A DNA stretch of 64,000 nt from Agapanthus africanus (taxonomy: Eukaryota > Streptophyta > Magnoliopsida > Asparagales > Amaryllidaceae). The position numbers and the translations under genes are program-made. Location of the stretch: positions 373,200,137-373,264,136 of the forward strand of contig JASDDO010000006.1 of NCBI GenBank assembly GCA_030015575.1, given 5' to 3'. Shown here in pieces: positions 1-10,737 of this stretch (the first letter of the stretch is position 1; the number at the start of each line of letters is the position of its first letter). The notes under the pieces are model-generated. The model made no database searches and was not told where the DNA came from. It saw nothing but the letters and a program-made list of their open reading frames with translations.

Positions 1-495
1 CAGGGATAGCCGAGCAGGGTAGCTGCAGGGCTGCCTCTTACGAGGGCTTTGATCCCTGGCGTTGTGTGGTAGGGAAGCTACAGGCCAGGAATAGCCGAGC
101 AGGGTAGCTGCAGGGCTGCCTCTTGATGAGGGCTTAGATCCTTGGCGCTGGAGGGGCCATGTGAGGCCTGCTAAGGATGAACCAAGCAGTGAAGCTGCTT
201 GGTCCCGTCTTGGCGAGGGCTTAGATCTCTGGTGTTGTAGGGTAGGCGAGCTACCGGCCAGGGATAGCCGAGCAGAGTAGCCACTCGGGTTCCTCTATGC
301 GAGGGCTTAGATCCTTGGCGCTGGAGGGGCCGTGGGAGGCCTGCCAAGGATGAACCAAGCAGCTATCCTTGGCGCTGGAGGGGCCGTGGGAGGCCTGCCA
401 AGGATGAACCAAGCAGTGAAGCTGCTTGGTTGCCTCTTGGTGAGGGCTTAGATCCCTGGCATTGTAGGGTAGGCGAGCTACTGGCCAGGGATAGC
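1..495 (-). repeat. Tandem repeats of about 86 bp in the 3' UTR of G1
   Basis: Two related subunits of roughly 86 bp alternate. One contains AGGGATAGCCGAGCAG and GATCCCTGGCGTTG; the other contains AAGGATGAACCAAGCAG and GATCCTTGGCGCTGG. Both share GCCTCTT followed by GAGGGCTTAGATC. The array starts before the window and ends near 495 with a broken unit. It lies just downstream of the G1 integrase stop, so it sits in the element's 3' UTR. Tat-lineage 3' UTRs are known to carry variable tandem repeats that can seed satellites. Positions 496-663 hold the rest of the 3' UTR with no gene seen. Confidence 0.8.
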
Positions 496-663
496 CGTTC
501 CTTTTTGCAAGGCTGAGGAACCCAGAGTACCTTTTGAATTAATAAGATTTCTCTTTTTGCAATGCTCCAGCGTTCCCCTCTTACTATTTAAGTAGAAAAA
601 ACTTTTTAGAAGAATTTACATTGCCTTTGAGAAAGGAGAGGTATACACTCGTAGGTATCCGTT

Positions 664-3600
664 TCATTGGTACAGCTTAAGCTTCTCAGCGTTGTAAGGC
701 CGCGGAAACTTGCGGCCGTCCGCGTCCTGTAAGCGGTAGGCTCCGCCGGGAAGCACTTCGGAGACGAGGAAAGGACCATCCCATTTCGGGGAGAACTTAT
801 GCAGCCTGCCCTGATCGATGAACTCGTTTCGCCGTAGGACCAGGTCTCCAGTCTTGAAGGAACGACACTTGACCCACGCGTTGTAGTATCGGGCAGTTTG
901 CTGCTGATAGGCGGCAGCCCTGATTTGAGCCGGTCTCGTTTCTCAAGTAAGATGTCCAGGTTGGTCCACATTGCCGTGGTGTTCGCTTCGTCGTCGAAGT
1001 GTTCGACCTGGTGACTGGGTAGCCCGATCTCCGCCGGGACCATCGTCTCGGTCCCGTAGTAGAGGCTGAAAGGGGTTTCCCCGGTGGGGGTCTTCTTTGA
1101 TATGCGTAGGGCCCATAAGACCCGGGGCAATTCCTCGACCCAACTGCCTTGGCGTCCCTCCAAGCTGGTCCGGAGACCCCGAAGGAAATCCCGGTTGGCG
1201 ACTTCGGCCTGCCCGTTGCATTGGGGGTGTGCGACCGCGGCGAACTTCATGAGGATATGATATTCGTTGCAGAAATCTTTCACCTTCTCGTTCTCGAAAT
1301 TCGTCCCGTGGTCGGTGATGATACACCTCGGGATGCCGAACCGGAATATCAGGTTGTTCTGCAGGAACTTGATAGTTGTGGCGGCGTCTGGCTTTCTGAT
1401 TGGGACTGCCTCGATCCACTTCGTGAAGTAATTTACCACGATGAGAACGTATTTGTGCCCGCCTGTGCCGGTGGGGAACTGGCCTATCATGTCCAATCCC
1501 CACTGGGAGAACGGCCACGGGGAGGTCAGCGCGATCAGCTCGGTGGCCGAGAGGCGAGGTATGCTTCCGTGGAGTTGGCAGCTTTTGCATCTCCGGACGA
1601 GCTTCTGGGCGTCCTCATGAATGGTCCGCCAGTAGTACCCCTAGAGCAATGCCTTCTGGATTAAGGTTCGGGCCTCTTGGTGTGCGCCGCCGACTCCTTC
1701 ATGGATTTCACAGAGGACGTAGTCGTCTTCGTGGGGGTCGACGCACTGGAGCAGGGGCTGAGTGAAGGATTTCTTGTAAAGGTTCTCATTGCTCCAGATG
1801 AAGTGACGGGCTTTGGCCCGGAGACGGTGGGATGCTCCCCGATCTTCTGGGAGCTTACCGTCCCTTAGGAATTCCACGAGGGGCTTCCTCCAGTCTTGGA
1901 CACCTTTCTGCGCTGTATACACATGAAGTAGTGTCACACCGTTTTCCACGCTGAGCCGTGGCAAGGTTTCGAAGAGGATAGACCGCTTGTTGTTGGTCGA
2001 GTAGGATGAGGCCAGGTTGCTCAGGGCGTCGGCTTGGGCATTGAGCTGCCTGGGTATTTGTTCTATCTGGACTTCGTCGAAATTCTTCCGAAGTTTCCTT
2101 AGCTCGGCCAGGTATTTCACCATTAGGGTTCCCGAGCCTCAAAGTGGCCGGTCACTTGGCCGACGACCAGGGCTGAGTCACTGCGGATTCGAATTGTCCT
2201 CAGCCCCAGCCCGGAGGCCATGCGAAGTCTAGCCAGCAGGGCCTCATACTCTGCCGCGTTGTTTGAAGCCTTGAATCTGAGCTTTAGGGAATATTCCATT
2301 TCTTCTTCGTTCGGGCCCCGAATGATAAGGCTGGCACCACAACCTTCCTCGGTTGAGGACCCGTCGACGTAGATGACCCACTCAGGGACCGAGTCGGGTT
2401 TCCCCACGATCGGGTGTTGCTCCGCGAGGGTCGGCGCGAGCTTCGGTTCCTTGCTGGGGATGGTGCACTCGACAATGAAGTCGACCAGGGATTGTGCTTT
2501 GATGGCTTGCCTCGGGCGGTATTTTATGTCAAACTGGGACAGCTCCCACCTCCACTTCTCTAAGCGGCCCGAGGATTCGGGCGAGGCGAGGATAGCCCCC
2601 AGCGGACGCTCGGTAAGGGCGAGGATGGTGTGCGCTTGGAAGTAGTGCCATAGCTTCCTTGAGGTCACAACGAGGGCCAGGACGATCTTTTCTATGGCCG
2701 GGTACCTCGTTTCTGCATCTTTGAAGACGTGGCTCACGTAGTATACCGGTTTCTGCACTCTGTCGACCTCCCGGACGAGCACTGAGCCTGCTGCTTGGTC
2801 GGATACCGCCAAATACAGCGATAGCTCGTCCCCTTCGATCGGTCGGGTGAACAGCGGTAGTGTCGCAAGGTGCATCTTTAATTGGTCGAAGGCGGTCTGA
2901 CACTCTTCCGACCACTCGAATCTCGAGATTTTCCCAGAGCCTTGAAGAATGGGAGGCACTTTTCCCCAGATCTCGACATGAAACGGCTCAGAGCGGCCAC
3001 CCGCCTTGTTAGTCGCATGATCTCGACGTTGGTCTTGGGCGCAGTCATGTTGAGGATGGCGTCGATTTTTTTCGGGTTGACCTCGATCCCACAGTGGGTG
3101 ACCATGAAACCGAGGAACTTTCCCCCGGTGACCCCGAATGCGCACTTGGCGGGGTTTAGCTTCATCTTGAACTTGCGAAGCACCTCGAAAGCCTTGCCCA
3201 GGTCCTTGGCGTGGTCGGTCGACGAGTCTGATTTGACGAGCATGTCGTCGACGTAAACTTCCATGTTCCTGCCGATCTGTGGCTTGAACATGCGGTTAAC
3301 CAACCGTTGGTATGTAGCCCCGGCGTTCTTGAGGCCGAAGGGCATCACCTTGTAGCAGTATACCCCCCGGTCCATTGTGAATGCGGTAAGATCTTCGTCT
3401 ACTGGATTCATACGGATCTGATTGTAGCCGGAGAAGGCATCCATGAAGCTTAACATCTTGTGGCATGCCGAGCAGTCGACGAGCTGATCAATCCGAGGTA
3501 GGGGATAGTTGTCCTTAGGGCAGGCCTTGTTGAGGTCAGTGAAGTCGACGCACATGCGCCACTTCCCGCTTGATTTCTTGACCAGGACTATGTTTGCTAG

Positions 3601-5141
3601 CCACTCCGAATAGGGCGCATTCCGAATGAAGTTGGCGGCGAGGAACCGATCTACCTCGTCCTCGATAGCCTTCTGTTTGATTAAGGCGAAGCTTCACTTT
3701 TTCTGTCTGACGGGTCGGGCCGTAGGATCAACCCCGAGCTTGTGAGATATAATTTTGGGGTTGATCCCAGGCATGTCAGCAGGCGCCCAAACAAACATGT
3801 CGGAATTGTTTCTGAGGAAATGGACCAGGTCATCTCGCCGAGTTCCTGTCAGAAGCGATCCGATTTGAACGAGTTTTTCGTTGTCCCCTTCTATGAGGGG
3901 GACCTCTGTCAGAGGCTCTACCGGGGTCCCTCGGACCTCGGTTTGCTCGTCTCGAGTGTCTAGAGAACCCCTGATGTCTCCTTCACCCTCGACATCGTTG
4001 ACCGGTCTCTCCGATGAGGTTGTTGCGGTGAAGCAGACCTTTGCAATTCGCTGGTCTCCATAGACCCGTCCTATCCCGCCCTGGTCGAGGGCGAACTTCA
4101 TCACCAGGTGATAGGTCGGTATCTGGGCCCGGAGGAAGTTCAACGTGGGACGGCCGAGGAGGATGTTGTAGGCCGATGGAATTCTCGCTACGATGAATTC
4201 TACCGGCAGAGTCCGCGTACGGTTGGCCTCCCCGATATTGAACTGTAGAGTGATTACCCCTTCCGTCGGGATGGTATGGTTAGTGAATCCTGAGAGGATG
4301 TGGAGGTCGGCCTCAGGTCCGCCGAGGTGAGCCCCATGCGCAGGAAGCAATCGTGGAAGAGAATGTCCGCCGAGCTTCCCGATTCGACCAGGATCCTGTG
4401 TACCTCGTATTGATGGACTCGAGCCGTAATCACCAGGGGGTCGTTGTGGGGCAAGGATATGCCGTGGAAGTCCCCGTCGTCAAAACTGATCGGCTTGGTC
4501 TCCCTTGGCCTCTTCACCGGTCGGCTGTTGGCCTCCGCGGCGGGTGCGAGGTGTTGGGTCTCGTATGCACTCGACGTACCCCCGGCCGTCATGACCATGA
4601 TTTTTGACGAGCCTTGGTTTCCTTTGGCGAGGTTCTTTACGCCCCCTGGTGGGGTCGTTTTTGAGCCGCCGTAGGGAGTCTCGCGTGTGCGACCCCGTCG
4701 AGAGAGGGGGTGCCGGTCGTGCCTGTAAACAGGCGAGCTGACCGCCACCGCCTCGGGAGGGACAGGGGTGCGACGAGATTCGGGACGAAACTCTCTAGCG
4801 TAAGACTTCGGAGCCAAACTTAGCGGTGCCTACCGGGTTTTCGAGTATGTCGGCTCGAGAAAACCGCGGTTGGCGGAATTGATGAGGTGGCGGTCGGCAG
4901 TGCCGACGCAGACGGAGCTTTCTCTCTCCCTGTAGGGGTCCTGGCCCCGAAGCGGAGGAGTGGCAACTTGGTGATCTTGCCCCGGCGTTTGGACGCGGAT
5001 CAGCGCCTCCACAACGGACGCGAGTTGGTCTATCCGGTCGGCGAGGGCGTTGATGGCATTCGGTAGAGGAGGTTCGTCCGTGTCTCCGTTGAGGGGGAGG
5101 CGGCGGCTGGTGCTTGGATCGTCGTGATGATCGCTCGCCAT
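664..5141 (-). pseudogene. G1 gag-pol remnant (gag N-terminus, PR, RT, RNase H, integrase)
   Basis: It starts with ATG at 5141 (MASDHHDDPSTSRR). Only about 100 residues of gag N-terminus remain before the protease region, so the capsid core is deleted. Protease near 4400 reads VESGSSADILF where the family has Asp, so the catalytic Asp is Glu. RT (about 2900-3640) keeps VDFTDLNKACPKDNYP and the YVDD box; RNase H lies at about 2000-2500; integrase has CxxC at about 1580, then WGLDMIGQF and TDHGTNFENEKV. In-frame stops lie at 3694-3696 (CGA to TGA) and 1641-1643 (probably CAG to TAG). Frameshifts are visible near 4320, 2930, 2125 and 935. The integrase C-terminus continues in the shifted frame to the stop at 664-666. 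Non-functional. Confidence 0.85.
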
Positions 5142-5188
5142 TAGATTGAGATCGGGAGGCGAACTTTTGTTTTGGTGGAATCAAGGTT

Positions 5189-5206
5189 TTCCCATAGACG
5201 GTGCCA
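5189..5206 (-). other. G1 primer binding site
   Basis: On the minus strand this reads TGGCACCGTCTATGGGAA, one or two bases away from the TGGCGCCGTCTGTGGGAA type of site used by Tat-group elements. It lies two bases inside the end of the 5' LTR and upstream of the gag ATG, as expected. Confidence 0.7.
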
Positions 5207-5208
5207 GC

Positions 5209-5640
5209 TGACGGAGGGCTGAAATCTCCTTCAGATGTTGCTTCCCGTTGATCTGCTGATGGCGGCGATGGGTGGCTGAGATTGGATCTGGAAGCTGTCG
5301 TTCCCGAAGCGTGTGGATCTCAATGGGTTTGAGGTTGTGGTTGCCGAGTTACCTGCAAGGAAGTCCCGGGGTGGTTGTACCACCGAGGACCCTCCGACGA
5401 TCAAGTTAGACTAGAGATCCGAGCAAAGTAACGACTTAGTTGAGTAAAAATGGCTTACTTGAACCGTCTGAAGAAGGGGTTTATATAGCAGTGGCAGCAG
5501 GCGAGGCAGGTGCGAGAATCACGCCGGCCGTTACGCTCCCGGCGTCACGCCCGTGTGATGAGCGGGACCTCCCATTAATGGCGAGACAGGCTCGTTAATG
5601 CGGGATTGTGGTGGCGTGGAACGTGGGATGTGGCCGGCGG
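5209..5640 (-). repeat. G1 5' LTR, inner part, with TATA box
   Basis: LTR segment between the primer binding site and the copia C1 insertion. On the minus strand a TATATAA box lies at about 5481-5488, suited to start transcription toward gag. The segment continues after C1 at 16254. Its last five bases, GGCGG (5636-5640), are the C1 target duplication. Confidence 0.65.
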
Positions 5641-7865
5641 TGTTAGTTGTATGTATGCCCTAGAGGCCAATATTGTACAGAGGATGTATATTATATTGGA
5701 TGCTTGGACATATATAGAGATGACTTTCTTTCTCGATATGATAGTATGCTATCTGGTTGCTCTTTATCTTAACATGTACACTTGTCTTTTTAAACTGTCT
5801 TATAGTTACATGTTGGTAAAGCCCTTAGGATGTGTACTTGACTACCTGGACTATGATGTAGATCATACTAGTGGGGACATGGTAGTCCATAGGTACATCC
5901 TTCAAGGTCCCTAGTCGTGGGTGTATCGAGACGGGGCATCGATATACCAGAGTAGACTAGCGTATATGCTTCTCGACCCATGAGATGGGCGATGGATGAT
6001 CCCATATGCATTGGTGTTTGACATCAGAGATGGTATACGGGTGCTCAGTGGAGACTGGGTACACTGGACGGACTCGCCGAGAACTCCCAGACGGTATTAT
6101 ACCTCACATCAGATGGCAGTTCTCAGGTGACACTTGTGCAGGTTAGTCTGTAGACCCGAGATCGTCATAGAGTCTTGTGTGATTCCCACTGTGCTTTGAT
6201 CTCCACCTTACCACGTCCATGAGGGCGTGCAAAATGGTAGTCTTTGGGTACAGTCCCGAGTCACATAGAGGCAATGAGCGATAGGAAGGGTTTCGTCTCT
6301 CCCGGTATTGGGGGTTGATGTTGCGCTGTGCTCGATTGGCCGTAACAGGGAAGTCCCTGGCCAGGGCTGATCAGAGATTTGCTGGTAAGTGTTACCAGTA
6401 GTTTCTCGACCCGTTATGAGCCTCACATCGGCACGACTTATCGGTTATTGGGGTCTGACATTTACCACCCCTAGACTTGATATGCGACATATCAGACGAA
6501 CAGACCGGACTGTACGGTCAGTGTTACTGATTGGATTCACAGGAGTGTGAGCGGGCTAGCTCGTCGATCTTCTGATCGCTCAATACCCGGGTGGTCGTTA
6601 CGTTTAGCAGACCGCTTGCGGCTTGTGGGTGATTGATATGATCATCATCTGCTACCGGCGTATTGACGAGTCTTTAGAGTCCTACACAGAGGTTTCCTGG
6701 CTCAAGCGAAACGAGATAGGAGCGCATATGAGATATGTGCAGGACCGAGAATAATGCGTGTATGTGATACCGTATTCCATTCTCGCGATGAATGTTTCGA
6801 TTGGTTGTATGCGATATAACCTAGTTATCGAATCATTGATTCGATAAATCGATACATTGTATACTAGTCGGTTATGTGCGACATGACCGGATCATTGAAT
6901 CAAGTGTTGATTTAATGATTTAATGTATAATTATATATTTGATATATTAATTTGCATTAACTAGTATTGGTTCACTTTAAAGGGATTTTCTCACTTGAAG
7001 AGCACATTGTATATGTGATATATTTTGTGTACACTTGATTGTATCATGTTTGATGATACATACTCACTTGGATTTGTGTAAAGACTTAAACCATGTTTAG
7101 TGAATGGTTAGGGTTTCATATTTTCACATAATTATTTATCTTTTCATTTTTGTGAAAAAAAAGATATTAGAAAACAAAATGGTTTCTTTCTTTCATGAAG
7201 CTTGTTGAAGCTTCATGAAGTTTTGACCAAGTGACCATTTTGTCTTCATCCTTAACCCTAATCATTCTAACTAACCATGATCTATTCTCTACACTTTACC
7301 ATGGTTAGCATATGATAAGTATTGATTTTATTTTCATTTTAAATGCAAGACTTATCATATTCTTTCTTGATCTTCATCATCTTCATCAAGAAAGAAAGCT
7401 TAAGCCCATCAATGGCATCTTGAGCAAAAGTGTGAGAAATCCAATTGTAAAGTGAACTCACCTCCTATTTCTTCACCATCTACCTCTTGCCAAGTAGTAT
7501 AGGGTGTTTTCTTCACAAGTTTCACAACTTGTTGAAGTTGGAGCTTGATCTTGTGCAACCTCGACGTAGATCATCTTCAGCATCGTAGCCGACGACTTGT
7601 CCGCTTATTTCTCCGATGAAGCCGATGCGAGAGTCCCGGATCCGAGATGGACAGCGAGGGGACAACTACGTGGAGCTAAGGAAGTGGATAACCGGATCTA
7701 CAAAGGTTGTAGCATCTCACTTTTAGTTAAGATGTTAACTAGTTTATTGTTTCGCCTAAAATTCTAGTTAACGATCCGTATTAGGGTTTCTCGGCACCCA
7801 TAAAATTTGAAATTGGCATGGTTGATACCTTGTGAGACTTCATTAGCGTGCCTAGGAACCCTACA
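5641..7865 (+). repeat. C1 5' LTR
   Basis: 2,225 bp, TG...CA ends. It shares scattered blocks with the LTR of element C2 (for example GGTCCCTAGTCGTGGG and GTAGACTAG), so C1 and C2 are related families. An 87-codon hydrophobic frame near its start exists in both C1 LTR copies but has no recognisable domain and is not treated as a gene. Near 6751-6790 an inverted repeat CGAGAAT/ATTCTCG occupies the place where C2 has its duplicated hairpins. Confidence 0.92.
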
Positions 7866-7866
7866 G

Positions 7867-7879
7867 TGGTATCAGAGCC
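7867..7879 (+). other. C1 primer binding site (initiator Met tRNA)
   Basis: TGGTATCAGAGCC, complementary to the 3' end of plant initiator Met tRNA, begins one base after the 5' LTR. Confidence 0.93.
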
Positions 7880-8063
7880 TAGCTAGAGCCTTAGGCGAAG
7901 TGTAGACGACGTTTGAAATTCGAACGAATCGAAACCCTAATCCCAAACTTGCTCTCTGGACTTTTTCCAAAAACTGGGTTTTTTCCATATTAAAAATATG
8001 CAGAAAAATCAGCAGGTGATTGTAAGAGTTACTGTGAAATTCGATAGCCTAATACCATAGAAG

Positions 8064-8112
8064 AGCGGCGGAACCGCGGCATTAGCATACCTAATGCGAC
8101 GGTTCCGCGGCC
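8064..8112 (+). other. GC-rich hairpin in C1 leader
   Basis: Two 22-nt arms pair at about 18 positions around a CATAC loop. The core is GCGGAACCGCGGC on the left and CGGTTCCGCGG on the right. It lies about 185 nt after the primer site. A matching hairpin with related upstream sequence is found in the C2 leader and the Athila-like leader, and a similar hairpin lies in the Athila-like LTR. Confidence 0.75.
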
Positions 8113-9518
8113 ATCTAGTCTCCTCTGTTGTTCAATTTTGCACAGTAATTCCTATGTTGCAGTGTTGATTTTCCTGGGAATTTTTAATATGAACTCAAGA
8201 GTTGAGTTTTCTGGGTTATATTAGGAGTTCGTAGATTCGATCGGATTATCAAACTTTGTCTATGTGTTTTTCCGGATAATTTTGGAATATGTTAAAAAGT
8301 TCGACCGGATGTAAATACTCAATCTTTCCCCTGCCGAAAAATATCCAAGTGTTGGATTTTTCTGTGGTTTAAGGACGTTCTGAGTAGTGCAAGTAACACG
8401 ATGGTTCCTCTAGAAGACAACAAACCTTAACTCGATTATGTGACCGTCTTGAACTGCCCTTTGAACCTTCGGGTTTGGGGCAGTACGGCGTGCCACATGT
8501 GAGGCGTTGGCTTGACCCTTCTACGGCTGGACCGTTGGTACTGAGGCATGAAGTGAATGTCTTTGAACTAATTTCATGTGTTGAACGGTTTCGGGAAAAC
8601 TTGGGTGTTCGAATGTTCGATCGGAAAATTTAATATTTTCTATTTATCCGGAATGGGATACAATAATTGGAATTCACAAACAGTTATGAGATAACTGAAT
8701 GAATGTTATAAATCTAGCGGTTTAGTCTCACTTGATATTGAAAAGAGTTTTCGATAGTGGGACTAAAATGCGGGGTTTATAATTGTTAGGCATGTGATGT
8801 CTAAGTATTTCATTTAATTAGGCATGTGATGTCTAAAGAGATTGCGGATTCCAACTGTTGTAGTTTTACACTTTCTTTTCTGTAACCGTAAGTGTAATAT
8901 GTGATTTCGCCGGTTTCGTTGCTATATGTCAACGACAATTGGGATGCGCATATTTACTTACGATGTTGACATGTGATGTTATGTGTTGCTGGATATGTTA
9001 TATTGGATTGTCGTGTTTGAATAGCCGGGGGGTTTTATGTGAGATGAGTGTTTTTTCATTTTCATTCATGTAAAAACTTGTATGTAATATTCTTTTATTG
9101 GGGCACTTCCAGGTTGCGGAAGATGTCACCTTTTGTATATTATTTACTTTTCCGCATTAGGATAGACCCAAGGAGAGGAGCATAAGTAACCGGGTTCTAG
9201 GGTCCAGTGGGAGACCATCTCGAGGAGTCGAGTCCGGGTCTCCTAACCCCAGAATTGGTAGGGTTGCTTGCCGCTCTCGTAGGGGTCTAGGGGTGTGGGA
9301 TTGGCTATTCATCACGACCGTGGAATCCGTGTTTTATACTGGCTCGTATTGAAAACACGGACGTCCTAGTATATCCAATGTTTCATATGTTTCTTCTGCT
9401 GCGATATCTGTGATGTGATCATATGATGTTCTGTGATAGATACAGTATATAGTATATATGATATATTATATAGACGTTACTTATGTTTTGCACCCGCACT
9501 AGCCCTGCCCTGTTCTGT

Positions 9519-9539
9519 CGTTAGTTATCTAACCTAACG
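9519..9539 (+). other. Conserved CGTTAG/CTAACG hairpin in C1 leader
   Basis: Near-palindrome starting CGTTAGTTA and ending CCTAACG, also at 39707-39727 in C2. In both elements it lies about 200-220 nt before the first AT-rich hairpin and is followed by GCGAATGCGGATGGCATA. Confidence 0.65.
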
Positions 9540-9721
9540 GTGCACGAGGGGACATCGAGGCGAATGCGGATGGCATAAGTGTACGTCGTATTTATCTGTG
9601 ATGTTTAGGTATTTAAATGATGGGACTTCATTAATGTGATTAATGAAAGAAAAGAAACCTAAGATGTTGTAGAATCAAATTTTAAACAAAACAGGTAGCT
9701 ACAGTTCTTGCTTTGCATAGC

Positions 9722-9932
9722 GGTATATATGATATACCCTGCACCTTATTCGATGAGGAAAGGACCGAGATCCCTTCACCGGGAGTGACTCCTTTAGCAA
9801 TAACTGGCAGATGCTACACACTCGGTTTGCTTTTGATTGTTTTTGAGTTTTGCTTTGCACAGCGATATATATGATATATCCCGCACCTCATTCGACGAGG
9901 AAAGGGCCGACGATCCCTTCACCGGGAGTGAC
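9722..9932 (+). other. Duplicated hairpin plus conserved 20-nt box in C1 leader
   Basis: Two modules. Each has a perfect 7-bp hairpin with an ATG loop (9722-9738 GGTATAT/ATATACC; 9864-9880 GATATAT/ATATATC) and, about 30 nt later, GATCCCTTCACCGGGAGTGA (9769-9788 and 9912-9931). C2 has both modules with a differently sequenced but still paired stem and the identical box. The second stem pair differs G-C to A-T between the two C1 copies. Confidence 0.75.
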
Positions 9933-10079
9933 CCCTTTAGCAAAACTAGAAAAGCCTCAAAATCACTCCATTTCAAAACTTCACTTGATTCTACAACGAT
10001 ATCAAGTTCATTACGCAATAGGTTTTCAGAAAAACCTGACGTAGCCCTCCGTCATTTCAGATAAATCCTACTTAGTATT

Positions 10080-10295
10080 CGTGCTACGTTTGTTGACCTC
10101 CGTCAAGGCGTAGTGTGCGGTAGCTAACTAGTATTTATCTGCTTAATGCATGTGATGCAGATTGGATTAAGGTAGTCGTACGACCTTGTTGACCTCCGTC
10201 AAGGGTCGTGCGGGTGGGTTTGATTCAATCAAGAAATGACGGGTTGAACTTGACTTGCACCCTGTGGTTTATTGACCTCCGTCAAGGTCATAGGA
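10080..10295 (+). other. Three tandem stem-loops with shared apex in C1 leader
   Basis: The apex TTGACCTCCGTCAA occurs at 10093-10106, 10189-10202 and 10272-10285. Each apex sits on its own basal stem: GCTACG/CGTAGT, CGTACGACC/GGTCGTGCG and CCTGTGG/TCATAGG. The same three structures occur in C2 with compensating base changes, so the pairing appears to be under selection. The function is unknown; an RNA packaging or translation signal is the simplest guess. Confidence 0.8.
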
Positions 10296-10737
10296 TGCTT
10301 GGGGCAAAATATTATCGGGAATTTCAAGTGTTGAAATTTGCAATGAGATTGCATACCTTCTATGAGATAGTTGGATCCCGATACCCACTGCGAGTAAGAG
10401 TTACTCCTGGGAGAGTTTTACACATTACAATTAGCCGATCAAGTAGGTGTCTAGAAAGGTGTCAACGGGGTTACGCCTCTGGGAAAACGAGGTTTACATT
10501 AATTAGGTTCGTGCGAAAGCACGGGGGACCTCCCTCAAAGTACCGACACTGGCCTGGCTGAAAGATCGACGAAGTTGTAGGGTGTAATTAATCCCGGCTA
10601 GTCTTTCCTTTTAGGGTTTGAAGGAAGATTTGATAAAAACAGTGGGAGCCATCCTGATTAGATAAGATAATAACCAATCTGATCTTGCAAGAGCATACGC
10701 TAAAGTGTTTTCTTCTCTCTCTCTCCAGGTAGCGACC

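Larger units (their letters stand above)
7880..10737 (+). other. C1 long leader replacing gag
   Basis: About 2.86 kb between the primer site and the pol start. No reading frame resembles copia gag, and no CCHC zinc knuckle is found before the protease. It carries a sequence of landmarks found in the same order in C2: the GC-rich hairpin (8064-8112), a GGGTTCTAG...TAGGGGTCTAGG block (9201-9300), a CGTTAG...CTAACG palindrome (9519-9539), two AT-rich hairpins each followed by a conserved box (9722-9932), three stem-loops (10080-10295), and a pyrimidine tract with AG just before pol. Order and content are read directly; a role in packaging, translation or splicing is inference. Confidence 0.8.

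Noticed and set aside
5606..5914. Hydrophobic reading frame of about 90-100 codons at the start of both C1 LTRs (also 14034-14297)
   Set aside because: It lies wholly or mostly within an LTR, is present twice only because LTRs are copies, and shows no known domain; the C2 LTR lacks it.
10208..10561. 117-codon frame in the C1 leader as a possible gag
   Set aside because: It runs across the third stem-loop and has no capsid or zinc-knuckle features; the matching C2 region is not open.
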